This document shows positions 1 to 30,009 of a stretch of 64,000 nucleotides of DNA, in pieces. A model generated the notes under the pieces. The model worked only from the letters and a program-made list of their open reading frames with translations, did no database searches and was not told the origin of the DNA. Within the stretch, counting starts at the first letter, position 1; every line of letters starts with the position of its first letter. This stretch comes from Neocallimastix lanati (nom. inval.) (lineage: Eukaryota > Neocallimastigomycota > Neocallimastigomycetes > Neocallimastigales > Neocallimastigaceae). Made by a program: the position numbers and the translations under genes. The stretch covers positions 1,249,001-1,313,000 of the forward strand of contig JACVTC010000034.1 in NCBI GenBank assembly GCA_016946835.1. The letters run 5' to 3'.

Positions 1-143
1 TGTATCATTGAATGATATTAAACATACAAAAAATAATAAATAATAGTGAATAACATCACAAATAGTAATTATATATATATATATATATAATATTTATATA
101 TACATCAATGAATAATATGTTAATTGTAAAAAAAAAAAAAAAG
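1..143. other. Intron-like AT-rich sequence at window edge
   Basis: Almost pure A/T with a short (TA)n run near 72-88, ending in an A-tract and AG at 142-143, where the first readable exon of the SPRY/IQ gene begins. It is probably the 3' part of an intron whose donor lies outside the window. No coding sequence is visible. Confidence 0.5.
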
Positions 144-7558
<7,415 letters not shown>

Positions 7559-7747
7559 ATCTTTTATTATTATTTTGTTTATAATAATAATAATATAAAA
7601 TATATATTTATATATTTATTTCAAAAGTCAAATGTTTTCCATATATCTAATTATTGATATTAGTATTTTTTTCTATTACATTCATTATATATTAGTATTT
7701 TTTTTTTTTTATGTAATATATATAAAATTTTCTTATATCTTATTTTC

Positions 7748-7778
<31 letters not shown>

Positions 7779-8935
7779 TTAGACATTATAACATTAGAAT
7801 TTAAATTTAACATTCAAAACCAAACCAAAGCAATACACAAAACAGAAACAAAAAAAATATAAAAAAAAAGAATACTATTATTATTTATCAATCTTGATAT
7901 TTCAATAATTATTCATATTTTATATAGCAATTTATTAAATTCTTATCTTCATAATTATAATTATGTATATGTTCAAAATTTTAATAAAATTATTTAATAT
8001 ATTCATAATATTTTTAATACTTTATTTTATTTATGTTTATTTTTTTCTTTTTCTTTTCTTTTTCTTTTCTTTTTTTCTTTTTTTTTCTTTTCTTTTTTTT
8101 ATATATTATTAAAGTTAATAATCAAATTTACAGAAATCTTTTATTATTCATTTTAGTATATTTTTATATTTTTATCTTTAATTTATTTCTTTTTTATTAT
8201 ATATATTTTAATTTTCTAGAAAGAGCCAAAAAAAAAAAAAAATTTTTTTATTAATAAAAATAAAAATTAATTAAAAAATTAAAAAATTTAAACATTTAAA
8301 CATTTATTTTTAATTAACCAATTAAAGATAAATTAATTGATATAATTAATAATATTAAAGTTTAAAAAATTAACACTATACAAAGGTTACGGTTACTCTG
8401 AACTATTATATATTTCAGTATTCAGTATACAATAAATGCTTATTCAATAATATTTAATATTTTAATAAATATTAAAATGATATTAAATAAAATATAGAAA
8501 TATAGAAATATATAAATTATAGAAAACAAACATATAGAATTATTTATTATTGATTTTAATGATTCAAAAGAATTTTAGTTTTGGACAAAACAGAAGTTAC
8601 ATTTATATATATATATATATTTTAATTTTATTGTTAAAATATATTTTTATTAATATTTAATTTTAATATTTTTATAATATGTTTTATTTTTAAATAAGTA
8701 CATTATAATACAATACAATAATATACAATAGTAAATACATGGTTTGATTGATTTATTATTTTTCTTTATATTACTTATTTTCAATTAATCTTGATTTATT
8801 AATTAAATAATATATAAATTGTATGTCTTCTAATAAATAAAATAAAGACCCTATTAATAATATAAATATTTTTTTCTGTTTCGTTATATTAATTTTTATT
8901 TTAATTTATTTTATTTTTCTTTCTTTTCTTTCTTT

Positions 8936-8974
<39 letters not shown>

Positions 8975-9045
8975 TTGAATCGACAAATAACATACTGCAT
9001 ATCATAAAACTATAAAAATATGAAGTTGACTTATAAAGTTTATAT

Positions 9046-9076
<31 letters not shown>

Positions 9077-10676
9077 CTCTCCTTACTAATATTTACATTA
9101 TTCTTTATTTATTTATTTATTTATTTATTTATTATTACTATTATTATTATTATTATTATTATTTTTCATAATTTTTGTGGATTTATTAAAATGTATTATT
9201 ATATTATAAAAAAAAAAAAAAGACATTAAAAATTTTCCCTATCTTTATGTATTACATAATAAGTTGTAATTTTTATAAATACAATAAAAATATAGTTAAT
9301 GAATTTTTAATGGAATTATCTTTAAAAATGATATCTTTTATAAATATTATCATTAATAATTTAAATACGTATAATAGTCATTAATAATAATAACATTATT
9401 ATAGTTTATATGTTTATTTATGGTTTATTTTTTTTTTTTTATTATTTTTATGTTCAAAATTAAAAATATCACTAATTTTCCCTTATTTATCAATAAATTT
9501 ATATCATTTATCATTTAATCGATAAATTTATCTAATTAAATTTATTTATTTATTTTTTTTGCCGTTTTTTTATTTTATCTTCTTCAAATTTTAATTACTG
9601 TTGTTGTAGTTGTTCATTTTATTATTAATTATTTCTTTTTTCTTATTTATTAAATATTATTTATTAATTTTATTAATTATTAATTAGTCATTAATTATTA
9701 TTTATTATTTATAATTATAAATTAATAACTACCTTTTTTTTTTTTTTTATTTTTTTTATAATAAATAAATTATTACCTTTTTATCAATTTCAAAATATAA
9801 AGTAATTAACTGATTCTTAATCATTTAAAATAAAAATACGTATATAAGAAGTGAATTTTAAAAATCCACACATTATAAATATTAATATTGATAATATTAT
9901 ATATTTTTATATTTTAATAAAACTATTTAATGAAGTAATATATATAAATGATAAAATATGAGATAAAATAAAAATTAGATAAAAAATCAAAATCAAAAAC
10001 AAAAAAAAAAAAAAAAAAATTAGATAAAAATAAGAATAAAAATAAAAACAGATAAATAAAAAAGTTGAAATAAAATATTTACTTTTAAATTTTTGATATA
10101 TTTTCTCTAAGTTTTTAATTTTTATTCTTTTTTTTTTTTTTTTTCTTTTTTTTTTTTTTTTAATAATAATTATAATTAAAACTTAGTTATTCATAAAAAT
10201 GAACACCTAAATATATGTTTTTTTTAAATTTGTGAAAAATTTTTATTTTTATTAAAAAATATATTTTCAAGTTGGTTATTCTTTCAATTTTTAATATAAT
10301 TCGAATGGACCGACTTGGAATGAATTTTACTTTTTTTTTATTTTATTTTATTTTATTTTATTTTAATTTTAATGACTTTATATTCTTTTATGTATTTATA
10401 TATATTATTTATATATATATTGTTTATATTATATAATACATTCAATACATAACAAACTTAAAAAAGTCCTCTATATAATACAATTATCATACTTAATTAT
10501 TATTAAACAGAAAATGAAAAATAGAAGTAATAAAAAAAAAAAAAAAAAAAAAAAAAAACAATTTTAATATATTTCAATTTATTTTAATTATTTTTTTTTA
10601 TATTAAATTAGATTTAACAAATTAAATTAAAAAAAAATTTTTATTTACTTATTTTTATTTATTTATTTATTAAAAA

Positions 10677-10714
<38 letters not shown>

Positions 10715-11396
10715 AAAAAGAAGAAAATAGATTTATTAAAAGGTATATATAACTTATTCCAAACTATTTTTTTTTAAAGTTCTTTTTTTCATTTTTTTTA
10801 TTTTAATTAAAGAAATTACTTTTATAATAAAAGAAAATACATATTTATTTTTTTAATAAATATATATAATTTATAAAAAAGGTAATATATATATTAGAGG
10901 TTCTTTAATACTATTCTAATAGTTGTATGGAGTATATTTATTTTGGTTATTCATTTTTTTATTTAATTTTTTTTTTTATCAAATAAAGATAATATTATAT
11001 TTATTTTTAATGAAAAATAAAAAAAAATATTGAAAATTTTATATATTAGTTATAAATAAAAGAAAGTAAGGCAATATTTTTATTAACAGATAGTTTTAAA
11101 TATTCGAACATATATATATCATAAAATAGTGTATTATTTTATTATTTTATTTTTTATTTGTATAAACATCAAATATTCGTAGTATTTTATACAGTTTTTT
11201 TCTAATTATAAACCTTTATTATTTATAATACTCCATACATATATATATATATACAATGTTACTAATAATGTTATTAATATTTCTATATTTTTATACCAAT
11301 ATATATTTTATTTCGTTATGATGATATAGCAATATAAAAAAATAGACAGAGTATATAAATATATAATTAATTAAACAAAAAACCTCAAAAGAAAAA
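7559..11396. other. Intergenic spacer, AT-rich, no gene seen
   Basis: About 3.8 kb between the SPRY/IQ gene and the CBM gene. It is dominated by long T and A homopolymers (for example 8938-8964, 9048-9075, 10129-10160, 10529-10558, 10678-10710), short ATTT repeats and (TA)n runs. Open frames here are only low-complexity Phe/Lys/Ile/Tyr strings without exon-like codon use. I see no RNA gene or mobile element. Confidence 0.6.
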
Positions 11397-13045
11397 ATGG
11401 TTTTACACAAGTATGTTGACAAAAATTATATTATCAAAATGGTTTCTATAATAAAATAATAAAAATAATAATAATGATAACAATAAATATTCACCAATAC
11501 TAACTATTATTTACTTATTATAATAAAAATATATTTAATGTTATATATACCTATTTATATTTTGAATATATTTTATTTTTATATTTTATATATTATATAT
11601 TACATATTATTAATAAATAAAATAAAATAAAATAAAATAAAATAAAATAAAATAAAATAAAATAAAATAAAATAAAATAAATAAATAATAATATTAATAA
11701 TAATAAAAAAAAAAAAAAAAAAGGTTTACTTATAATAAAGGAACACCAAATACAGTTATCGTTAGTGGTACCTTTAATAATGTAATATAATCAAATTAAT
11801 TATAAAATAGTGAAATAAAATAAGATAAAATAAAATAATATATATATATAATAAATTACTTTTAATATAAATAAATATATTTTTAATATAATATTCATTT
11901 TATTTAAATAAATTATTATATTCTTAATAAAATATTTTAAATATTTGGGGTTGTTGGTAATAAAAAAAAAACAAATAATTATTTATAAATAATTAATTAA
12001 ATAAAAGTGGTCAAGAGATGAGGTATTAACAAAAGAAGAAAATAGTAATACTTTCAGTAAAGAAATAGATATTCCACTTAAAGAAGTCATATATTATAAA
12101 TTTATTGTGGATGATCAATGGGTATATGATTCAGATCAACCAAATGAAAGCGATGGCAATGGAAATATTAATAATGTCATTTGTATCGAGAGAGAAACAG
12201 AAAATAAGGAGGAAACAATTGTAGTTGATGAAGCTAAAGAAAATGAAACTGAAGCTAAAGATACTGCTAATCCAACAGAAGATAACGATGTAGCACCATT
12301 GGAAACTGAACAGGTCGTTGAGCAGTCTACTGAAATAAAAGAAAGGGAAGAAGAAAAAATTAATGAATTTAAGGAAAAGGTTGAAGAATCAGAATCTACT
12401 ACTGCTGCTGCTATTGCTGAAGTAGATGATAAAGTTAAAGATAATATTAAGGAAATTAAGGAAGAAGTTGAAGAAGTTGAAGAAGTTGCTGAACCATTAG
12501 TAACTGAACAAGTTAAAGATAAAATCATTGAAGAAAAAGAAGATGATATTGAAAATACGGTTGAGGTTAAAGAAGAAATTAAAGATAAGACTGATGAAAT
12601 CAAAGAAAAGATGTATGAAACTAAAGAAGTTACATCTGAAAAAGTAACTGAAGTTAAAGAAGAAGTCGAAGCCAAGGTTGCTGAAATTAAAGAAAAAGTT
12701 GATGAAGTCAAGGAAAGTAGTGAGGTTAAAGAAAAGGCTGCTGAAGTCATTGAAGATGTAAAAGAAAAGGTTAAAGAAGAAAGTAAAGTAGAAGAACCAA
12801 AATTAGATTCTCATACTGAAGTTGTAGATGATAAAGTAGTTAAGAAATTTGAATCAAAGGAATCATTACAAACTAGTTCTGAATCCATTGATTCTACGGA
12901 TAACTTAAAGAAAAAGAAGTCCATTCGTGGATCATTGTTATCATTAGGATCTAGAAAGAGTTCATCATCAAAGAAAAGTAATAAGAATGAGAAAAAAAGT
13001 AGTTTCTTTGATAGATTAAAGAGACTGTTCATTGGTAGTAAATGA
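11397..13045 (+). CDS. AMPK-type glycogen-binding domain protein (Crp1/Mdg1-like)
   Basis: Exons 11397-11410, 11724-11781 and 12008-13045 join in frame to about 369 residues; the donors are GTATGT and GTAATA. Residues about 6-82 form an AMPK1_CBM (CBM48-like) module: VSGTFNNW, then YYKF, DDQW and NNVI. The residues known to bind glycogen in the AMPK beta subunit map here to W25, K55, W62 and N80, all present, so carbohydrate binding is plausible. Residues about 95-280 are a Lys/Glu/Val region of repeated VKEKxxEVKE-type heptads, probably amphipathic helix or coiled coil. The C-terminus is basic and Ser-rich and ends in FDRLKRLFIGSK. There is no signal peptide or catalytic domain. Yeast Crp1 and Mdg1 also pair an N-terminal AMPK1_CBM with a low-complexity tail. 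The start is the only ATG that splices in phase onto the first CBM strand. Function here is inferred. Confidence 0.85.
11618..11685. repeat. (AAAAT)n microsatellite in CBM-gene intron 1
   Basis: About 13 AAAAT/AAATA pentamers within the first intron (11411-11723). The same pentamer expands at 56.57-56.69 kb. Confidence 0.8.
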
Positions 13046-13252
13046 GATACATGAATAATAATAATAATAATAATAATATATATAAAGATCATTTTTTGAT
13101 AATTTTGATAAATAGTAATAAATGGATAAATATATATATTTTTTATTTATTATTTTAAAATATATTTTTTTTCCTTCAATTTGTATATATATATATATAT
13201 AAATATATAACTTATATTAATCATCAATGATAATAATATATAAATTATATAA

Positions 13253-13300
<48 letters not shown>

Positions 13301-13358
13301 CATGGTAATACGGAATATCAAAAAAATAATAATAATAATCATGGTAATGCGGAATATC

Positions 13359-13367
<9 letters not shown>
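13301..13367. repeat. 39-bp tandem duplication 3' of the CBM gene
   Basis: Two copies of a unit starting CATGGTAATACGGAATATC lie at 13301 and 13340, differing by one transition (ATA/ATG) and by A-tract length. They follow an AAT run, as expected for slippage-driven duplication, and may fall in the 3' flank or UTR of the upstream gene. Confidence 0.75.
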
Positions 13368-13391
<24 letters not shown>

Positions 13392-13579
13392 TATTAATTT
13401 TATAAAATTATTAAATCTTTTTTTCTCTTAAATGTATTTTTATTTTTGTTATTTACATTGAAAATGGAACAATTACAAACAAAAAAATAAAAAAAAAGTA
13501 TATATATATATACAGATTTAGTTTATGATTTAACTTTTGTTTTTTAATTTTTATATTATTACTATTACTATTGTATACT

Positions 13580-13770
13580 ATTACTTAATTAACATATAAT
13601 TAATATAATTAATCTTTTAAAATTTGTATTTGAAATAAAAAAAAATTTTTTTTAATGGATAAAAAATTATTAAAAAATAATATTTTTATTATTACTTAAT
13701 TTACATATAATTAATATAATTAATCTTTTATAATTAGTATTTGAAATAAAATAAAAAAAAAATTAATGGA
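13580..13770. repeat. Diverged direct repeat, offset about 111 bp
   Basis: ATTACTTAATTAACATATAA at about 13580 recurs as ATTACTTAATTTACATATAA at about 13691, and both are followed by a similar 60-70 bp including ATCTTTTA and GTATTTGAAATAAA. It is a small local duplication without coding content. Confidence 0.65.
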
Positions 13771-13918
13771 TTAAAAAATAATTTTTTTTTTAGTTATAAT
13801 AAAAACAATAATAATTAATTTAATAATTTATAATAAAAATCCAGTGATAATTATTATTTATAAAATAAAATACAATTTTTTATTAAATATAATTAAAGTT
13901 TTTAAAAGGCATAAACTA

Positions 13919-13949
<31 letters not shown>

Positions 13950-14766
13950 CACAAATAAAATAATAAATCATTTATGTTCTTTTGAATTTTATATATATAT
14001 ATATATATATTTTAATTATATAATATTTACAAAAATGAAGTATTTTTTCTGGTTAATTTTTTGTAGTCTTATTTTAATAAATAAATATATATATATATAT
14101 TCATATATTTTAAGTCTCATTTGATGAAATAAAGAACTTTACAAACTCTAATGGCAATAACGATCATAATTATAAAAATAATAAAATTCACAATATTTAA
14201 AAAATATATGTATAATATGAAAAATAAATAAATATATTGAATAGGGCATATAATGGAATAATTGTAATTAATATTACCCAATTTTTATTCTTTATATATA
14301 TATATATATATATATATATTTTATTGAATATGTATTGAATATAATATTATGAATTGTAGATTAAAGTAATACATAAAAAAATATTAACTAAAATTTTATT
14401 TTTATTTTTAATTGATAAATTTTAAATAATATTTTATATCGATTTAGTTTTAAATGATTTATATATTTTTTATTCTATTTTTTTTTTTTTTTTTTATAAT
14501 TTTTTTATATATTGTATTAATAATTTATAATAAATTCAGATTTATCAATAGTAATAAAAAATTTTTAATGAGATACATAACTGGAAAATTTTCTTTTAAA
14601 AAATATGAGGTTTGAATATGATAAAATCCTTTTTAAAAAATACGAAGTTTGATAATGGTAATTATAAATTATATATATAAAGATATATATTTAAGATTTT
14701 TAATTTTTTACCTATTAAAATATGGATATATAAACTTTAAATTGAACATCCTATTTATTATTGTTA

Positions 14767-14811
<45 letters not shown>

Positions 14812-14880
14812 ATAATATTAATATTTATATAATATTAATTTTATTTGTCTCGATTAAATTGAACAAACTATTTATAATCT

Positions 14881-15036
14881 TTAATAATAATAATAATAAA
14901 TAATAAATAATAAATAATAAATAATAAATAATAAATAATAAATAATAAATAATAAATAATAAATAATAAATAATAAATAATAAATAATAAATAATAAATA
15001 ATAAATAATAAATAATAAATAATAAATAATAAAATA

Positions 15037-15111
<75 letters not shown>

Positions 15112-15113
15112 TC
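14881..15113. repeat. (AAATAAT)n heptamer array running into (AAT)n
   Basis: About twenty AAATAAT heptamers at 14896-15030 pass directly into about 25 AAT triplets. Heptamer and triplet are related by one extra A every second unit, suggesting one slippage-grown tract. Confidence 0.85.
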
Positions 15114-15769
15114 ATAGGTATTAATTAATATTGCAAAGTATAATTAATAATATTTTAATACATTTATATGTATAAAGTTCTTTTATATATGTAAATATAT
15201 TTTCATTAATACTTTTTATTTTTTATTTTTTATACGTTTTACCCAATATTATTATTTTATTATTATAATTATTAACAATAATATATTTTATTGTTTTACT
15301 TATATTAAAAAAAGTTTTTTCAAATATATATATATATATATATATATATTTTTAATAAAATTCGGGTTTTTTTTTTCAAATTTTTTTCAATTTTTTTTTT
15401 AAATTTTTTTTTTTAAATTTTTTTATTATAATTTTTATAATTTTTTTATTTTCCATAATTTATGTATATATTTTTTTTTAATATTGTTATATTTAGTTTT
15501 GATTTTTTGAATATATATATGTATAATAAATATAAAAAAATTATAAAATAGATTTATGAATGTATATATAATTTGTATATAATAATAAAAGATTTCTAAG
15601 GAAATATCTATCTTAAAAATATATGAACAATTAAAACTCCCCAAATTTATTCAAATATATATAATATATAGTAAAAATTTTTGAAACTTAAAAAGCAAAC
15701 AATATATATATATATTTTCTTTGGACAGTTCTTATATTGAATTTAAATTATCTATAAACAATATATTGA

Positions 15770-16078
15770 GGAGGATAAAAAATTTTTTGTAAGTTTTTTC
15801 TAAATCAATATCCATTAAAAAAAAGTAATGAATTTAATAAGTTAAATTTATATTATCAATTAAAGGCTTAATAAAAAAAAAACAAAGAAAGAAAGAAAGA
15901 AATAAAAAAAAAAAAAGACAGAGACAGAATGTATTTCTTATAATAATATATATATATATAATCAGTTATTTTCAATTTCATTTAACTTAATAGAATACAG
16001 CCTATAACTGAATAAATTTTACATAAAATATTTATTATGAAAGATAAAAAGAGCTATTATATATTCTTTAAAATCATT

Positions 16079-16121
<43 letters not shown>

Positions 16122-16400
16122 ATGAATTAACAATTTATATTAATTTATATCATCAACAAGAGCATATTAGAATCAAAAACAAAATTATATTGACAAAAAA
16201 TACAATAGAAATATATGTAGTCTTTTTCTTTTTAATTTTAAGTAATACAATATAATGGATAAATTATAAATAAAATAACTTTTTTTTTATGGGGAAAAAA
16301 ATTTTTGTATGTTTTTAAATCAATATGCAAAGAAAAAAGTCATAAATTAGCAATTATAATTTTATATTATCAATAATAACATATTAAAAAGCAAAATAGG
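15770..16400. repeat. Two or three diverged copies of a short repeat upstream of IQGAP
   Basis: A stretch at about 15775-15860 (A-run, TTTTTTGTA, then AAATCAATAT and TATATTATCAAT) recurs at 16291-16375 with the same order of words. A weaker, partly matching copy lies at 16115-16180. They look like an old dispersed or tandem unit broken by A-tracts; no coding potential is seen. Confidence 0.5.
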
Positions 16401-16571
16401 CATATTAAACTATTTATAATAAGAATATTATATTCTCCTTTTTTTTTTTTTTTTTTAAAGTATTTAATTGAAAATTAATATTCCCTTATTCATTTCTCTC
16501 TATATATTACATACATTACATATATATACATATTATAATTCATTATCTACATTAATATATTAAAACAGAAT

Positions 16572-24988
<8,417 letters not shown>

Positions 24989-25030
24989 TAATTTAAAATC
25001 ATTATTGTGTTACAAATATCAAAGTCAAAA

Positions 25031-25065
<35 letters not shown>

Positions 25066-25898
25066 CTAATCTTTATTCATTTAAACATATATATATTTAT
25101 TTATATAAATATAATAAAAATTTATATCACATTATTGATTTATTTTATTTATTTTATTTATTTATTTATCCATAAAATAAATAAAAAATGAGATAAAAAA
25201 TTAATATATAGACAATCATTAATAGAATTATATATATATAAAAATTATTATAATAGAATTTTATAAAAAAAAAATTGAAGTAAAAAGAAAAAAAAAATAA
25301 CAATAAAAAAATAAAACTATAATAATAGTATAAATCCATATAAAAAAAATTTTTTTAAAAAAAAAATATTATTATTATAACATCAAAAATTAATATTTTC
25401 ATTAATGTATTTTAATTTAATTTTCTATTTTTTTTTTTTTTTTAAAAAAAACTTTAATTTATTTTTATCCTAATTAGGCAAAATATATATGAATTTGTAG
25501 CTTATTAAAATATATACTGATGATAATAAATAATAATTTTTGTTGTTTTTTTCATATATATTATTATTATTATTATTTTTTTAAAAAAAAAAAAAAAATT
25601 AAATACAATAAAATTAATTTTTCCAAAAATTTTATAATAAGCATTTTAAAGTTTTTGTTATATTTTTATTAAAATTTTACTCTTTAAATCAAAATTTCTC
25701 AGTTTTAAATAATAACGATAATAATAGTTTTAATAATAAAACAATTATGATTAATATAATAATAATTATAAAAATAATATTAATATATATATGATTAGAA
25801 AATTGCAATAATTATAATTATACAATAATTATAACAAATATTTTGAATACTAAATTAGTGATTAATTTTAATATAAATTTATATAATTAATAATAAAG
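24989..25898. other. Intergenic spacer between IQGAP and the Asn-rich gene
   Basis: About 0.9 kb of AT-rich sequence with (TA)n (25034-25060) and several A/T tracts. It must hold the 3' end of IQGAP and the promoter of the next gene, both on the same strand, but I can point to no specific signal. Confidence 0.55.
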
Positions 25899-27619
25899 AT
25901 GCTTTTAAGTGAGGAAGAATATAACAACAATAAAGATATGCTTATAATTGATAAAAATAAACTTACAAATTCATTTCAATTTGATAAAAGATTTTTGAAG
26001 TCTAAATTTAATATTAATGATACAATTATTAATGAAGTAATAATAATAATAATAATAATAACGTTTTTAATTATATTTCAATAATTATAATATTAATATT
26101 ATTTTTTACTTTTCTTTTATTTTATATATTATTATATTATTTTATTCAATATATAATTATATAATTGATTGTTCATAAAGCCAACTGATGGTAATAATTC
26201 TAATATAATTAACACTAGTTATAATTTAATTGAATAATAATATTTTTTTTTTTTTTTTTTTTTTTTTTTGAGCAAATACTATAAAATATATAATTATTTT
26301 TATTTAACATATTTTATTTATCATTATATACTTATCATTATATTTATCATTATATTATATAAAAAAAAATAAAAATAACATAAAAAATAAAAAATAAAAA
26401 AAGAAGCTGACGATAAAATCATAAGTGAAGAATTTATAAATTTGTATTTAAAAGAAGATGACTCGAAAGGATTAGCACAAGATTATAGTCGAATATCATC
26501 AGCATCATCGAGATCAAGCGGTTATGATAGCCATAATGATTATTCATATGGTAATAATAAAAAAAAAAAAAAAAAAAAAAAATTTAAATAATGTTTTTAT
26601 TTCTATTATTATTAATATTATTTTTATTATTTATTTATTTATTTATATTAATATTCATTGTTATTATTTTTTTGTTATAAATAAATTATAATTAAATATA
26701 TATTTAATGAAAACAAAAACAAAAAAAAAAAGGTAAAAAAAAAACAATAGATAATAATTCAATACCAATACAACGATCTTCTTCTACACTTATTATTGAC
26801 GATTCTCCTTATGATAATTCTTTTGGACAGAGTGATGATTCATCATTATTAACAGAAATAATGGATCCATTGAAATCTAATGAAAATTCATTAAATATTG
26901 ATACTTCTCTAAGAGATACATTGAAGATAATATTCAATGATGATTCTGATCATGAATTTGTTTCATATATTAAAACCACCAAAAAAAAAGAACCAATTTC
27001 TGTAAATTCTACAAAAATAAATGGTAAACTAAGGAAAAAAAGTATTTTTAAAAGTGAAATAAAAGATGATTTAAATACAAATAAAATTCAAGATGGAGGC
27101 TTTATAAATGATTTATTAATTCAAGGTAATAAAGTTACAATGCAAAAATATTATAATCCTATATCGCTAAATTATTATGCGCCAAATCCAGAAATAAGCT
27201 ATGGCGTAGGCAATCATAACAATAATATTAATGCATTAATCAATAATAAATCGTTAAATATTGAAGTTACCAATACGTCATCTTCACCAGAAAAACCTAA
27301 AACATATATAAAAAAGAAATATACAAATAAAAAGGCTTTCGATAAAGCTTTCCTAAAAGATATAAATATTTTTGAGAATAATAATATAGATGATATCCAA
27401 AATAATTATGATTATAATTATAATTCTAAAAATCTAACATCAAATAATCCCCATAAAAAGTCATCATCAACAATGTTTAAATCATCTAGCAACAGTTTAA
27501 TCAAAATAAATACTGGATATAATGCATTCTCAAACAATTCATCTCAAAAAAATAAATTAAATAAAAATAATAATAATAATTATAAATTTATTAATAATAA
27601 CAATAGCAATAGCTATAAA

Positions 27620-27677
<58 letters not shown>

Positions 27678-27702
27678 CTAAAAATAAAACTAAAAATAAA
27701 AC

Positions 27703-27792
<90 letters not shown>

Positions 27793-28762
27793 GAGTAATA
27801 ATGATTATATTAATATGATTAATGAATATAGAGTGATAACAGATAAAAAAAGTTCAACGAATAGAAAAGAAATAAATATAACTAAATATGATATATCAAG
27901 TTTACTGAATATATCATCGGATTCTGATTACATGAAAGTTTTAGAAAACTCTTATTTATCTATTAACATAGAAAACTCAGATTCCATTGTTGATCATGGA
28001 AACAATAATTTTGTTCTAGATAATACCAAAACTAATACAAAGAAAATGGAAAAGAAGGAATCAAAAATAAATATAAATCAAAATTCATCAAATACTATTA
28101 CTAAAAATAATATCAACAGTCAGAAGAAGAATAATAAAATAACAAATAATAATAATAATAATAATAAAGGATTGAACATAAATAAAACTAAGAATAAGAA
28201 TAATATCTCGAATATAAATACTACTACTACTATTGTTAATAGTAACAATAATAATAGAAGTATTAGTAGAATTAATAGCATTAGTAGTATTGGAAGTAAT
28301 AATAGTAATATAAAAAAATCGAAAGATAGCAATTATGATAATTTTAATTATGATGAAAATGAAGAAGATGAAAATGATTTGCAATTTGAATTTTTTATTC
28401 CAACTGCACCAATAACTTCAAGTGGCTATTATAGAAACTATAAAAATAAAAATATTACCGATAGTGTATCAATGTATGGTAATGATGATTATAAATATGT
28501 ACTAATCAATAAAAAAATTAAGAATAATTGCCATAACAATAATTATTATAATAATAATAATAAAAAAGTTATTATTAATAATATGAATGATCTAGAAATA
28601 AATAATAATAATAGTAATAGTAATAATAATAAAATCAATTGTATTAATGGACAAAAAATAATTAGCAATAATAATAATATAAATGTTAATAGTAATGGTA
28701 CAAATAATAATAATAATGATATAAATAGTAGTAGTAATAATAATAATAACGATAATGATATA

Positions 28763-28815
<53 letters not shown>

Positions 28816-29130
28816 TGATGCTACTATTACTAATAATAATAATAATAATGCTACTATTACTAATAATAATAATAATAATGATGATGCTACTATTACTAAT
28901 AATAATAATAATAATGCTACTATTACTAATAATAATAATAATAATGCTACTATTACTAATAATAATAATAATAATAATAATGCTACTATTACTAATAATA
29001 ATAATAATAATAATAATAATGCTACTATTACTAATAATAATAATAATAATGCTACTATTACTAATAATAATAATAATAATAATAATAATGCTACTATTAC
29101 TAATAATAATAATAATAATGCTACTATTAC

Positions 29131-29162
<32 letters not shown>

Positions 29163-29211
29163 CTACTACTATTACTAATAATAGAAATAATAATAATACT
29201 ACTACTATTAC

Positions 29212-29270
<59 letters not shown>

Positions 29271-29929
29271 GGAAAAATGTCAATAATAATAATAATAATA
29301 ATAACAGTAATAATAATGATAATAATATTATAAAAAAATTAAAAAATAATAATCCTACTAATATAAATAATAATGAAAGTAAAGAATATGAAGTAGATTC
29401 ACAATTATATTCATATGTTGTTCCAAGTTCATTAATGACTTCATATACTCAACATACTAACAATACTATTGCTAATAATACATCAATTCATGATAATGAT
29501 GATTATGAATTAGAAGACCAAAACAAAAAGAATAACTACCTTTTTGATGATATACTATATGATAATAATGATAATAGAGTTATTGATAGTTTAATGAGAA
29601 TACCTTCTGCAGAAATAGTTGTAGATGATTCCATAGTGTATAATGAAAGTGATGATAAATATAGAAATGAATATATTGATGAATATACTTATGAATATGA
29701 AAATAGAAATGAAAATGGAAACAATAATTCAATAAATAAAAAGTCATTATGTACTAATTTAGACTTGCTTAATTTTATTAATAAAAATAAATTAATTAAT
29801 AAAAACTTCAATTCTATCTTTATATCTAATATGGATGAAAATTTATCAGCTTGGGATGATACCACAGAAATGAACAATTATAATAATAACAATAATAACA
29901 ATATTACTACTACTCGTACTACTACTGCT

Positions 29930-30009
<80 letters not shown>

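Larger units (their letters stand above)
13046..16571. other. Intergenic spacer with diverged repeats
   Basis: About 3.5 kb between the CBM gene and IQGAP with no credible gene. It contains an AAT tract at 13256-13300, a 39-bp tandem duplication at 13301-13367, a 111-bp-offset duplication at about 13580-13770, a heptamer/AAT microsatellite at 14881-15113, and two or three diverged copies of a 90-130-bp sequence just upstream of IQGAP. Open frames in it are microsatellite or A-tract artefacts. Confidence 0.6.

Noticed and set aside
7632-9229. Several 60-76-codon frames rich in Phe, Lys and Tyr
   Set aside because: Only homopolymer and AT sequence translated; no domain, no exon-like codons.
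12136-12750. 204-codon minus-strand frame, Ser/Leu-rich
   Set aside because: Antisense shadow of the Lys/Glu-rich region of the CBM gene, which is supported by splicing and the domain.
14825-15115. 96-codon frame of Tyr/Leu/Ile repeats on the minus strand
   Set aside because: Heptamer/AAT microsatellite artefact.
28546-29333. Overlapping frames on both strands rich in Leu and Ile within the Asn-rich gene
   Set aside because: Shadows of the AAT/ACT minisatellite in the real plus-strand frame.
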